A stretch of DNA of 64,000 nucleotides, taken from NCBI RefSeq assembly GCF_004193775.1, contig NC_041019.1:14107020-14171019 (forward strand), in the 5' to 3' direction. Positions 23,066 to 34,566 of the stretch are shown in pieces. This DNA is from Glycine soja. Its lineage: Eukaryota > Streptophyta > Magnoliopsida > Fabales > Fabaceae. The notes under the pieces are model-generated. The model ran no database searches. It had not been told where the DNA came from and saw only the letters and a list, made by a program, of their open reading frames with translations. Every line of letters begins with the position of its first letter. Position 1 is the stretch's first letter. Made by a program: the position numbers and the translations under genes.

Positions 23066-23226
23066 TGGCACCTTGATGTAACTGCAAGCTATTGATGAAT
23101 AATACCACCATCCTTTGCCAAAACATTCAAAACACCTTCTTTAATCATATCATTATTATCCTTCAATAAATTCACCAGCTCCAACTCAGTGCCACTAAAA
23201 AGATATGGACATAAATGAGCAATTAT
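23065..23226 (-). pseudogene. Captured exon fragment of a PDS5-like cohesin regulator
   Basis: PDS5 proteins are HEAT-repeat regulators of sister-chromatid cohesin. On the minus strand, after a splice-acceptor-like GAAATGCAG, the frame reads CPYLFSGTELELVNLLKDNN then IKEGVLNVLAKDGG, which I recognise as the conserved segment of plant PDS5 proteins. A TAG (complement 23089-23091) interrupts it just before LAVTS, at a position where the family has glutamine, so CAG to TAG is likely. Only one exon is evident and no start codon or promoter is seen. It sits inside the CACTA element, which probably took it from a host gene. The family call is from memory of the motif. Confidence 0.65.
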
Positions 23227-24045
23227 CTGCATTTCGTTATAAGTTAAAAGGAAATTTAGAAAAGAAGCATTCAATATTTAAATTTTCTTGTCCAAAATGG
23301 CTGAAAACATACCACTGATTGTTAACAAAATCTTAGAAGCATATGAAATAATTGAAAGGGGCACTACATAAAATAAGAGCATCCTAACTCACACAATTTT
23401 AAGATATTGATAAACTATTATTGACCTTCTCTTAACAACTTAAATATAAGAGATGAAAATGCTTCATACATTCTTCATGTGTATGTCATCCAACTAATTA
23501 ATTGCGAAAACCTTAATTACACAGCTTTTTTCATCATTGTTTTGAGTCCCCCCTCCCCCTCTCACACTATTTAAGGTTGACCACTTAGACAACATGTGAC
23601 TATTGTAGAATCTTTGCACCAAGCTTAATGAGTTTGCTAGAGAGAATTAAGCGATGTTATCATGTGTGTTTTCAAGGACTTATGGCTACATAGGTTTGTT
23701 GATACCAACCAATAATCATGTATAAAAATTTCTTAGTAGGAAAGTTCCATTTTATATAAACTAAAACAAATATCGAACCAATCCAGATTCCAAAGTCATT
23801 GTAGCATAATAGAACAATTTGTTTTTCTCCCATTTGTACATCATCATTATTGCCTATTGGTTTCTATTCACAAAAACAAGATGATGAATCAAAGGAGAAT
23901 ATGCCATAAGTTCACTATCCAGCTCAAGATAAAGCAAGGATGGCAGCTACTCTCCAATAAAGGGCTCCAGCTCCTGACAATCTCTACTTATCTGCAATTG
24001 CATACACAAGTAGAATATTTAGTACTTGTCAGTTGTCATGAACCC

Positions 24046-25145
24046 TGTGAATGTATGTATATAGGTTTTGATGATGCCAAAGTATAAGCAAACAAGATTG
24101 TTTCAAGAAAAAAAAATTCAAGGTTAAGCAAACAAAGATTGCTCAAGATTAATTGAAGGTCAAGCAAACAAGATCAAGAAAAAGATAAGGCCTTAGTTGA
24201 TTTGTTAAAAGAATCTCACATTGGTTGATAAATTTTGTCCTCAACAATTATTTTCAAATGTTTTTTATCAGCTCAAAATAAATATTTTTTTGCGATGATA
24301 ATCGATTACTAGAGACAGATTGCTAATGGGCTTTTCAAAAAGGGTTTTGAAATTTGAATTTTAAATCTTGTAATCGACTACCAAGTGTCTATAATTGATT
24401 ACCAGTAACAAAACTTCAGAAAATACTTTGAAAAGTCATGACCCTTCAAAATATAACTATATAATCTATTATCAGAATGTTGTAATCGATTACCAGTGAA
24501 AGAATTTTGAAAAATATTTTGAAAAGACACATCTCTTCAGAATTGTTTTTGAATAGCCACCAAGGGCCAATATATATGTGTCTTGACTTCAAAAATATTC
24601 AGAGTTTTTTAAATCAGAACCTTAATTGTAAAATTCTCTCAAAAACAACTATTGGCCAAACACTTGCAAAATCAATTGAGAATTCTTATAAGATCTTCAA
24701 CTTGTCTTATCATCTCTAAAAAAGAGAAAGCTTTTTGTACACCTTATAAACACTATTGTAATCAAGAGACTATTTGTCTCTTGGCTTGTGAGAATCTTGA
24801 ACACAAGGGTGATGGATCTCAAGGTGTGTTCAAAGGTTGTAAAGAGTTTACAAAGATAGTGGAAAATCTCAAGTGGGTTGCTTGAGGACTGGACGTAGGC
24901 ACAGTAAGTGGCCGAACCAGGATAAAACGAGTTTGCAATTCTCTCTTCCCTTATCTCAGTTATCTTTATTGCACTTATTTTGTTTTTCATAATTGAAGAA
25001 CATTATCGAATTAATTGATTCTTCATCTTTTATATTCTAAACCTATCACAAATATTTTAAAAAGGGAATTAGGATTTGCTCATATAAAAATTCTTTAAAA
25101 CTTAATTCACCCCCCTCTTACGTTATTGAGGCCACTTGTTCAACA
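24046..25145 (+). mobile_element. Solo LTR, Sirevirus-like family
   Basis: Starts TGTGAATG and ends TTGTTCAACA, flanked by AACCC on both sides (24041-24045 and 25146-25150). The body matches the reverse of the LTRs at 34567-40176: GTTTTGATGATGCCAAAG near the start, GTAATCGATTAC motifs, the GGACGTAGGCACAG...GGCCGAACC block and TTAATTCACCCCCC near the end. There is no internal region, so it is a product of LTR-LTR recombination. It is inserted in the CACTA element. Confidence 0.88.
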
Positions 25146-25369
25146 AACCCATGGTATTTTGGTTTTGGGAATTCTATGGTGTAGGAAGGGAAATTAATTG
25201 GTGGGAACGAGAAAATGTGACTTTTATCCTTGGTAGGAGCTCTATCAGCCTCACACCACCAAGCTTCTCCACAATAAGCACTATGGGCTTCACGTCGAGC
25301 TTGATATAGACGATCAACATGAAGGGTGACAAAGAAGGTGGAGGAGAAAGGGAGCTTAGAGGGAACCAA
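25146..25369 (-). pseudogene. Possible captured gene fragment, unrecognised
   Basis: An open minus-strand frame from an ATG at 25369 runs to the edge of the solo LTR. It has non-random composition (VDRLYQARREAHSAYCGEAW) and a GC content above the surroundings, suggesting an old coding exon inside the CACTA element. I do not recognise the family. The frame continues a few codons into the LTR only by chance. Confidence 0.35.
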
Positions 25370-25439
25370 AGGGTTTTGGATGTTGCGGAGAGTTTAGAGT
25401 GAGTGAGGTTGTGAAGGGTTGAGAGAGTGATGGTTTTAG

Positions 25440-25680
25440 GTTTTTTGGTTTCTTAGTGTAACCTTCATTGTCCATTACAATGGGTTTCACCCACTGTAAT
25501 CCTTATTTTGATTACAATGGGTTAAACCCACTAAAATTAAAATGAAATGAGTTTATTGATTTTAATAAATAAATAAATTAAAAAATTCATTATAGTGGAT
25601 TTAACCCACTATAACCTTTATTCTTATTACAGTGAGTTAAGCCCACTGTAATACTTACCAAATTATTGTAAAAAAAGTCG
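25440..25680. repeat. Sub-terminal CACTA repeat cluster
   Basis: Several copies, in both directions, of CCCACTGTAAT / ATTACAATGGG words. They resemble the words at 21700-22060 and 28785-28940 and were separated from the right-end cluster by the 3 kb solo LTR. Confidence 0.7.
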
Positions 25681-27482
25681 ACAATAATAACCGTGGCCAA
25701 CAAAAAAAAATTAATAACTCATAATTGATAAATAAAGACGACAAAGCCTGTAACACCCTGAGATATTCTAAGTTATAAATCGATGTTTAATTGTATTTAT
25801 TGTGTTATTTAACTATATGATAGACTTGAATGAGTTGAAGTATGCCTTGAACTAGTCATGTGTGAATTTCTTGATATGGATGTTGAATTATGTGGAGTTT
25901 TGTTGAGCTAAGTTGAAAGTATGAGATTTTAGATTTTACCAAAACCTAGTTCGATGAAATCGCGATACCAAATTCGTTAACTGTTGGATCATCTTAACAT
26001 TTTGTCTGGATATCCCTAAGATATGTTTCTACAGTCTGACCGTTGGGATCTTGAAAATAATAACTTTTGGTCTCCCGATAAGCGAGAAATGCACGCTAAG
26101 TGCAATTCCAACCGAGGGGAATTGCGCTGAGCGACCCAAAGCTGCGCTAAGCCCAATTCCGACTGAGAGGAAGTGCGTTGAGAACCCAGAGAGTGCGCTA
26201 AGCGAGCCCTAGTACAGAGGGGGCTGCACTCAGCCTAAATCCTTGCACTAAGCGCAAGAAGTGGGCTTCGGTTTAGCGAGACAGGCCCCCTAAGCGAAAG
26301 TTGCAGGTTATAAATACGTCCTTAGCGTGAAAAACACGATTTTCACTCTCCTCTTCCCCCAAAAACATCTCCCAAACCCTAAAACCTTATTTTCCACCAC
26401 TCAAGACCACCGATGGCCGCCACCAGCCGCCGTTGCTTGCCATTGGACCCCCACACCAAGAGGAACACTTTAATCGGAGCGGAATCCTCAGAATCCTCCT
26501 CGAAGATTCGATGGAGAAAATCCCTCAATCCTCCATTTCAAAGTTTCTTTGAGGTAACCTTGACTTCTAAGCCTTCTCCTAACTAGTTTGAGTTCCTCAT
26601 AGTGTCTCTTATGTGTTGGGTACTACAATAGGGTGTTTTTACACTTCCTTTGAAAAACCCTAGAGAATGAGACATTGTAAAAGTTATCTTTTTATAACCT
26701 TGAGGTTGTTTTTGCGGCATTCACTGAACCCCGGTCATATTGGCGTGATCAGAATTTCAAAAAGATGTTTCTTTTCTGTAGAACCCGAAATACCCCTCAG
26801 CCCTTTATGTTTTGACAGTGGTATTTGACCCTGAATGTTGCCTTTGACCTTATTTTTGAAGCCTATGCTAAAATTCCTTTCGTTTTGACGTAATAGAGAC
26901 TTGTGTTGGACCGACAAGCGCGAATGAGAGAGATACCTCTAAGTGACGCAAAGAAGAACTGACGGAGAGCTCACGATAGGTGAGGGGAGTTATTATAAAA
27001 TTTACCGTTTTGACACCATAGTTAGGGTCAGGGAACCTAGCTATGAGAATATCTGCCTGTCCCTGTTGCATGCTGATTTTCTTTCAAGAAAAACTATGTT
27101 TTTAACGAATGGGATGCGATGTATCTATTTTTGATGAATAACATTATTGTTTAATAAACTTGTGTTGTTTGAAGACCAGGGGAGTGTGAACCTTAGGCAT
27201 GGAAAATATACTTATATGCGGAATGCGACTCATTGTTGATGTTGCTATTTGTGACTTTAATTGATATGTGGTGATGTTGATATTTATGATGATATTGACT
27301 TGATATGACATTGTTAATAAAGACCATGTCAACATGAATTGATGGTATTGTTGATGATTATGTGAATATGAAATGAGGTTGTTGTTGTTGTTGATAACGT
27401 CATTGAGACGAGATGATGTCTATGTTAAGGATGATGTGAAAATGGAATGTTGATTGATGTTGGAAATGCTTTGGCATGTGCA

Positions 27483-27690
27483 TGTTGTGTATGTTCGTGG
27501 GGGGCAAAGTGCATTGACCTTCCAAGGTCTTTGGCACTTACTTTGGGCCACGTTCATACGTTGGATGTTGTGTATGTTCGTGGGGGGCGAAGTGCACTGA
27601 TCTTCCAGGGTCTTTTGCACTTGCTTTGGGCCATGTTCATACGGTGTATGTAGTGTATGTTCATGGGGGGTAAGTGCACTGACCTTGTCG
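27483..27690 (+). repeat. 83 bp tandem repeats inside solo LTR
   Basis: TGTTGTGTATGTTCGTGGGG starts at 27483 and 27566, and a variant starts at 27649, giving 2.5 copies of an 83 bp unit containing CACTGA(C/T)CTTCCA and CTTTGGGCCA. A fourth degenerate piece lies near 27770. Confidence 0.85.
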
Positions 27691-28587
27691 GATGGCCCAG
27701 ACGTGGGTGACAAGCGTGGTTAAAGAATCTAAGTATTTCTGAGGGGATGCTTAGGCACTTTAATTGGTCCATGGTCTTTGGCACTGCTTTTGGCCATGTT
27801 CATAGCTCATACGACACAGGAAATAGAATAACTGTGGCATAGTGTACTTTGTAATGAGGGGGCTTGTCACCTGGTAGGGAACTCCTTTTGGCCCCAGGCT
27901 GATCACCTATGGGGGAAGTTACGTGCACAATCGGGTGGTCTCGACGAACTCTACATGGTTTTCTAAGTGAGAGTGTCGTGTGGACACGCTTAGGCTATTT
28001 CCTGGGATTTGGTTGTTGGTACGTACCACATTGCATTTGAGAGTTGAGTCATGTGCATGCATCATTCTGTGCAGTCTTGATTGGATCCATGGATGGATGA
28101 TGAGTAATTGTTGAATGTGGACAATGAAAAATTGTTGGATGTGAGTGTTGAATAATGAATGTTGTGTAAGCTCATGACGTTTGCTTATGCTTTCTTGCTA
28201 ATTGTGGTTATTTGGAATTGGTATTGATTCATTTTATAATGAACTCACCCTTGCAATTTTGTATTGTGTGATTGATACCTGTGATGATCGCGAACCTTGT
28301 TCGTGGGAGCAGAATGATAGCAGTAGGGTGCAGGGATGAGATTCTGTTGAGAAGCCGCCAAGCCGACGTGATGACTTTGGAATTATTTTGGGGAGAGAGT
28401 TGTGTTTTGTTAATCAACTCCTCCATAAGTGGTTCATGATTTCTTTTGTTGGATTAAGGATGTAAATCACATATTTAATTATATCTACGAACTGGTTTAA
28501 TCTTCATTATGTGTATGATGTGTACTGAACTACTATATTAATATTCATGTATTCGGTTAAACATTGGTGCATGTTTGGGGACATATA

Positions 28588-28588
28588 C

Positions 28589-28652
<64 letters not shown>
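28588..28652. repeat. (AT)n(GT)n compound microsatellite
   Basis: An AT run followed by about 24 GT units. Confidence 0.95.
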
Positions 28653-28655
<3 letters not shown>

Positions 28656-28946
28656 ATTGTGAAATTCAAATTTACTATGATTTTCATAAGCAAAAATAAT
28701 GGAGTTTTCATAAACAAAAGAAAAAGAATTTAATTTTCCAGTTATTAGAGTGGTGATATCGTAGCGACGAGGCGAGTCGTTACAAAGCCCATTGTAATTT
28801 TATTGAGGGTTAAACCCACTGTAATATGTTGATATTACTTATTGAAAAGCTGTATGTAATTTACCAATGAACAAACCCACTATAATTTGTCTATGTTACA
28901 AATGAACTTGTGGCCCATTGTAATAACAAGCATTCTTGTAGTGAAT

Positions 28947-29702
28947 AGTATATTGGGTTAATCTAGATCGAGATCTTCTGCTGACTAGGTTCGGTCAAAC
29001 CAATAAATTGAGAATTGTTGTGAAACTTGGGGAGCATGCATGACACGTGATCCCAAAAGTAAGTCTCGATGATCATGTGACCGTAGCTGCCGAACTAACT
29101 TTTCCATCTAAATTCAAGTATATAAATAGACACCTTAGGCATGAATTCTATTCTATTCTCGTTCTCAATCACTTTCCTCTCACAAATACTAACTTAGGCT
29201 TATCTAATGAATATACATTGAGTTTGTGGGAAGGACCTGAGTATAATCCCCACAAGTCATTGAATATACTCTTGGGAAGGGGTGAAGAACTTTAAGTGTG
29301 ACAAAGTCTCAAACCAACAATTAGTCACATAGTTGGTCCAAAAGACCAAAACTTGTGAGAATAAATTTGGGGTCCCACCAGGAAGTCAAAGGCTCTATTT
29401 ACAGTGGTTCTTCAAAAAATATTGACATAGTCATCAAAATGTTTGCAAATGTAACTTCAACATCAAGCTACACCACCCAATATCAAGATCTAAACCGAAT
29501 CTTTGTAGCAGAACTAAACCTAAGTGATTTTCACTGAACAAAACTTACTTTCAAACTCTTAGCTAGGTATAAATCCCCCTCATTTAAATTTGTAGATAGG
29601 GAAATTTATATGACAAAAAAAATAGTCTACTAAGTACTAACGGTACATTGGGTAAGTTGTGTGCAATAATTTTTTTATTGTCAAATGTTAGTTGTTAGAA
29701 TG
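28947..29702. other. Possible old LTR or leader remnant
   Basis: Contains a TATA-like TATATAAATAGA near 29120, followed by CTATTCTATTCTCGTTCTCAA, and GGGGTCCCACCAGG near 29370, a layout like an LTR promoter and leader. No element ends found. The open frame at 29047-29295 has no family features. Confidence 0.3.
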
Positions 29703-30335
29703 TGTTCTTACCAAAATCCAAAACCGTGACACGTCAGGGTGGAGGTGGTTAAGTGTAGTCTCGAACTTCATACGCTGGCTTAGAGAGGTACCTTTGATAG
29801 GAGGGGAGGACCTGCAAAACAAAAGACTTTGATGCTCAAGTAAGAATATGAGTGAGGAAAATAAATAAAGTATATGGCCTAAGTAAAGCTCGAGTGAGCA
29901 AGAGAGAGAGAGGGGCACAGGCTTGTTACTTGCATGTTGGGTGTGTGATGGGATGCGTGTGGAGGGGTTCGATGGAACCTACATTTATAGTAGTTGAGCG
30001 TGACTGTTGGTCCTTGTTTGTAGAGGCTGTTATAGCTTTTGCAGATAATTTCCAGCTTGTAGATAATAGTCGGGAGCTTATAGATAATGTTAGAGATAAA
30101 CATTTGCTTATAGATAAAAAGTAGAAGATAATCATACCTTGTAGATAATTAATTACTTGCCAACAAATAAGATATTCAAATATGAGTAGGTTAGAGATAA
30201 CCTATTGGTTGGGGAGTCCGACTGCTAAGGGTTGGGCGTCAGTGCTCCTATAGCAAGGTTGACTTGGAGGGTTGACACGTGTCTTTGAGTGCCATGTAGA
30301 ATGCCACATATATTTTGTGGGTCCTGAATAGTACA
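29703..30335 (-). mobile_element. 3' LTR of the Tat-like element
   Basis: Runs from TGTTCTTACC to ATAGTACA on the + strand and is clearly related along its length to the solo LTR at 54808-55454. On the minus strand a purine-rich CTTGAGGGGATTA ends directly at the LTR (a polypurine-tract-like primer), and a TATA-like CTATAAATG lies at 29983-29990, both supporting minus orientation. Repeated GTAGATAAT / TAGATAA words fill 30040-30170. Confidence 0.7.
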
Positions 30336-30436
30336 TAATCCCCTCAAGCTCTGAGCTGGCTTGTAGGCGAAAGAGATTGTCCCGTGTCGAGGGAGCTTGT
30401 CTGATGTCCGAGGTAGTAGTCTTGACAAGTAGAGGG

Positions 30437-31398
30437 TGATGCAAGCTCCATTGGAGCTTGTAGGTCTAGGATCTTCTTCATCAATGGATTCCTTTGCTTC
30501 TTGGAAGATGAATGGCAGCGGAATGGAGAAAGGGAGAGAGAGAGGAGACGCCACTTCAAGGAGAAGATGAGTCTAGAAGAAGCTCACCACCATAGGAGGC
30601 CATGGATAAGAGCTTGGAGGAAGAAGGAGATGAATGAAGGGAGAGGGAGAGAAGAGCACGAAATTTTGTGCTCAAAAAGAGCTCTAAAATCTGAAGTTAA
30701 TATTCAAATGATCAAAGTTGAAAAAAATGCACACACATGACCTCTATTTATAGCCTAAGTGTCACACAAAATTGGAGGGAAATTCAAATTTCACTTGAAT
30801 TTGAAATTGAATTTGTGGAGTCAAACTTTGGAGCCAAAATTTCACTAATTATGATTAGTGAATTTTAGTTATGGTTCAGCCCACTAATCCAAGATCAATT
30901 CCAAGATTCTCCACTAAGTGTGCTTAGGTGTCATGAGGCATGAAAAGCATGAAGGACATGCACAAAGTGTGACTATATGATGTGGCAATGGGGTGTAGTA
31001 AGCAAATGCTCACCTCCCCCTCTAAAATTTAATTGGATTGGGCTTCTACCAATTCAATTAAATTTATTTCCAACCACACACATCAAATATCCACTTAGTG
31101 CATGTGAAATTACAAAACTACCCCTAATACAAAAACTAGTCTAGGTGCCCTAAAATACAAGGGCTGAAAAATCCTATATTTCTAGGGTACCCTACCTACA
31201 TTATGGAGCCCTAAATACAAGGCCCAAAAATAATGAAACCTTAATCTAATATTTACAAAGATAAGTGGGCTCGTACTTAGCCCATGGGCCCGAAATCTAC
31301 CCTAAGGCTCATAAGAACCCTAGGGCCTTCTCTTGCATCTCTGGCCCAATCTACTTGGAGTTTTCTATCCAATGCCCTTGCGGGGTAGGATTGCATCA
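30437..31398 (-). mobile_element. 962 bp solo LTR
   Basis: Ends TGATGCAAGCTCC and GGATTGCATCA, flanked by GAGGG on both sides (30432-30436 and 31399-31403). The first and last eight bases are inverted copies (TGATGCAA/TTGCATCA). No internal coding region. On the minus strand CTATAAATAGAGG (near 30750) gives a TATA box, supporting minus orientation. The open frame at 30501-30740 is a purine-rich stretch of the LTR, not a gene. Confidence 0.85.
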
Positions 31399-31679
31399 GA
31401 GGGTGACCAGTTTGTCGAGCCCCCAAGTGCGAACGAGTTTTATCCAGTGTCGGGTGTGGTAACCTCAACAAGTGAGAGAATTACAGGTCGATGTGGCTTG
31501 TCAAGCCCCCAAGCCTGGACAGGTGTTGTCTGGGCAGCTTATGTCAAGTTATCCGTGATGGACATGTCTTTGGTGTGTCAGGTAAGGTAGGTCATCAGAT
31601 TTGACAACTTTTCCCTTTTCTGACCCTTGTAAAGTGCATCTAAGACAAAACGTAACGTCTGTCTACTGCTACAGGCGTG

Positions 31680-31760
31680 TGTGATGCACGCACAGTACTC
31701 TTGCATATGTGTCACTCACGGAGTGGGCACGTACTAGAGTCACAATTCGGGCGTGAGTGG
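31680..31760 (+). repeat. Outlying copy of the ~60 bp array unit
   Basis: CTCTTGCATATGTGTCACTC...GGGCACGTACTAGAGTCAC matches the unit of the arrays at 40560-43000, so unit copies occur on both sides of the antisense ORF. Confidence 0.6.
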
Positions 31761-32239
31761 GGGAATGTCGTGGTGCAAAATTTTAGGACACCACTTTAGC
31801 TCTCGCCAGTTATTGAAAAGTCTGTCTCCCTTTAAATGGAGTGGCCGTTTGATTTTGGATCACTATTCAATGCCTTTTTGGCTCTTGTTCTTGTGCTTTC
31901 TGGCTTTCGGTTTGCTTTCTCGCACAGTACTCTTGCTCTTGTGCTTTCTGGCTTTCGGTTTCCCTTTCTGCTTCGTTTGATTTCTCAAGGTACTCCCATA
32001 TTTCATAATGTATTTTTTTTTCTGATTCTACCATCGGTCTGGGTGGCAGTGACTCTAGGGGCTCGATTGAGCAACCCATCATAGATAAAGAGGTCATCTC
32101 GATTGAAGGTTCCTCATCGAAGGATACTCGTTGAGGTGCCTCCAATAGCAAGTCTTCCTCTTCAGAGAAAGTGAGGTGCCTCTGATAGCGACTCCTCCTC
32201 TTTAGAGAAGGTGGAGGCACTTCTCGCCCTCGCGGAAGG

Positions 32240-33846
32240 GTGCGACCTTCCCCAACTTTTGGGGAGCCTATCTCGGTTACTGTGACCCTCCCATCTTCTG
32301 CTTATGTGGCTGTGAGAAGAGGTAGCAACGGTGGAGATGTGAAGGCGTCTCCCCGGGTGCAGCTCTACCAGTGTGTTGGGTTGCCATCGTCCACCCTGGC
32401 CGTTGCTGGATATGAGTGGGTGAGGGATGTTGTACTGAAATAGAAGTTATGTCTCACCTCAGCAGCGAGTGTTACTACGCTTTAATGTTAGATGAAGCTG
32501 GCAAACCCTGAGGACTTCTGTAAGTTGGTTGTTCAGGCTTACTAGAGTGATGATTTCCCATTTTTGGGGGCAACGCCTGGGGTTCCACCCTTCTTCTTTA
32601 TGTACATGTGTCTGTTTGAGGTTCTGGGTCTCATTTTACCCTTGACTACTTTTCAGGGTGCTCTGCTAAAGCACTTGAATGTGGCTCCTTCCCAACTCCA
32701 CCTAAACAGTTGGGCGATGGTGCCCTTTCTTCATCATCCAGCCTAGTGTGTCGGTCTTCTTGTTCTTCCTTCAAATGAAATTGTCTGGCAAGATTGGATG
32801 GGTCTCCTTTTGCTACTCTTTCTTCAACAGCCATCCTAGTGTGCGGGCCATTTTGTCTCCTTCTTCAACGAGCGATCCTTTTGCTGCCTTTGATGATAAA
32901 GTTCCTAACCTTCTCCTCGTTTGTGTCTGAGGTCAGTGTTAGCCAATGACTAACACTTGTTTATGTTGTTGTTTTTCTTGTTTTTCAGGTATTATATGTG
33001 ACTTCGACTAGAGGCCATTCGTGAAGCAGGTTGGACTTACAGGTGGGACTGGGCCACCGTCTAGTGTTGCTCTTGCTGTTGGAGAAGTGGGTCAACCTGC
33101 TGATGAGGTTGGCCCTGTAGTTGTTGTTGCTAAAGTGACACATAATTCTTCTTCCTCTGTTTTGGCAAAGAGGAAGAGGGATGATGTTGTTAGGCCATCT
33201 AGCTGCAAGAAGTCAAAGGCCCCTATAAGTCTTTGTGCCCCAAGGCAAGTTGTAGGGTTGATGTCCAGTGCGGGTCGCCCTTCGACTACACAGAATGTGC
33301 CCCCGACTCCATTGGGCATCGAGGCTTCTACTGTTGCTGCTATTACTCCTGTTACTCCTGCTTCTTCACCCCCTCCCGTTGTTGTTGTTCAAAAGGTCAC
33401 TCCTACTGCTGTTGAAGTTATTGGGCTAGCCACTCAGGCTGACTCTACCGTGGCGCTGTCATTCACTGTCGCGACACCTTTGCTAAGTGCCAATGTGGAA
33501 ACCACCGGTGCTCCCACGGTGCTGCCTCCTTCCTCGTCGGCTCCGATGGCTTCTCCTTCTACTATTTTGGCGGTAAGGGCATTGCCAAGGAGAGGAAGGT
33601 CGGTTAGGAACTTGAGGAAGAGTTGTTTCTGTACAAGAAGGAGGCTGTGGTGCAGCATGAAAAAGGATTTCAAAAGGCCGTTAGGCAGGCTGGTTTCTTT
33701 GCGAAGGACCTTGACTTAGGTCTCTTCGATCCCTTCAAGGATGTGAAGGATGGTGTCCTACTTGATGAGGAAGACATTGTTGCGGAGGAGGAGGCTGCTG
33801 ATAAAGGGTAGGGTAGTGTGGAGCAAGGTGAAGATGCTTGTGTCTA
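32240..33846 (+). pseudogene. Extra ORF of Tat-type element, antisense to the LTR
   Basis: A decayed protein gene on the + strand, opposite to the LTR. Pieces: near 32400 GYEWVRDVV; 32555-32720 with PLTTFQGALLKHLNVAPSQL and NSWAM, the pattern of the family named putative gypsy-type transposon (Transposase_28); 33021-33600 a low-complexity Ala/Val/Ser/Pro-rich part with a basic stretch KRKRDD; then, after a frameshift near 33610, LYKKEAVVQHEKGFQKAVRQ and a strongly acidic tail to about 33846. Its function is unknown. In-frame stops and frameshifts make it non-functional. Antisense extra ORFs next to the 3' LTR are established for the Tat lineage. Confidence 0.65.
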
Positions 33847-34566
33847 AGCTGCCTTTGTCTTTATCTTTTTTCTTTTTTGTTGGAATTTGGCTGCATAGGC
33901 CTTGTAACTATGACAATTATTTTTTTTTCTTTAATGCATATGTTTTCCTTTGGTGATGAATTTTCAACTATTTGTCTTATGTGTATGTAATGTATGTTGC
34001 CTTTGTCTTTGCATCGCTCCATACTTGTGCTTGTATGAATAGGTCATCGTGATGTAGACTATTTGACAGCATAAGAAGCAAGACCTTGTTGATGTAGATG
34101 TAGGACTGTGATGGTCTTGTAAAGAGGAGAATGGCATGGAGTCATCTCAGGTTTGATTTCAACTTGGTTAAAGGTCTTGTCACCCATCTGGTGGGGCTTC
34201 CTTCTATTTTGTGGAGCTTCTCCCTTGATGGTTGTGAGGAGTTAGGTTTGACCTGCTGAGTTCCTCCTCTGATGGTTATGAGGAGTAAGTATGAGCTACA
34301 CTGGATTGAAGGTTTTGTCATGCAATCTGGTGGTGGGTCGTCTTGACCTGCGAAGCTACTCCTCTGATGGTTATTAGGAGCAAATGTGACTTGCACCTGA
34401 TTAAAGGTCTTACCAAATAGTGTGGTGGCAGTTCATTTTGTTGAACTGGGACCTAAGACGGTGGTCGTCATAGTTGCTGTGAGTGAGCAGACCAAGGTGG
34501 TACCTTGGGTTTTTTGGAAGTATGTACGAAGGGCGGACCTTGGGTTTTGCAGGAATATGTACCAAG
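33847..34566. repeat. Degenerate repeats 3' of the extra ORF
   Basis: Three diverged copies of a unit with GGTCTTGTCA...CTGGTG and CTCCTCTGATGGTTATGAGG (itself a small hairpin) lie at about 34160-34420. CGGACCTTGGGTTTTGCA-type words then start at 34500 and continue at 40180, on the far side of the inserted element. Confidence 0.6.

Larger units (their letters stand above)
25749..28784 (+). mobile_element. 3.0 kb solo LTR, Gypsy type
   Basis: Starts TGTAACACCCTGAGAT and ends GTCGTTACA, with TSD AAGCC at 25744-25748 and 28785-28789. Removing it restores a CACTA sub-terminal word (AAAGCCCATTGTAAT). Long LTRs beginning TGTAACACCC are typical of plant chromovirus (Tekay/Del-like) Gypsy elements; this lineage call is inference. 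It holds a GCTAAGCG-type motif cluster (26080-26300), a tandem array (27483-27690) and a compound microsatellite near the end. No gag or pol is present. Confidence 0.88.
21681..28943. mobile_element. Non-autonomous CACTA element with two nested solo LTRs
   Basis: The right end, reversed, reads CACTACAAGAATGCTTG; the left end reads TATTACAAGAATGTTTC, the same repeat with both C bases of CACTA changed to T. The flanks carry the 3 bp duplication AAT (21678-21680 and 28944-28946). Both ends hold many sub-terminal copies of CCCACTRTAAT / CCCATTGTAAT words in both directions, as CACTA elements do. Removing the two nested solo LTRs leaves about 3.1 kb with no transposase recognised, but with a PDS5-like exon and another possible captured fragment. 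It has probably lost independent mobility, and the mutated left end may block mobilisation. Confidence 0.88.

Noticed and set aside
29703..30335. 5' LTR of a plus-strand element (suggested by the plus-strand ORF at 32240-33846)
   Set aside because: The polypurine-like tract beside it and the TATA box in it and in its solo copy are on the minus strand; an antisense extra ORF explains the rest.
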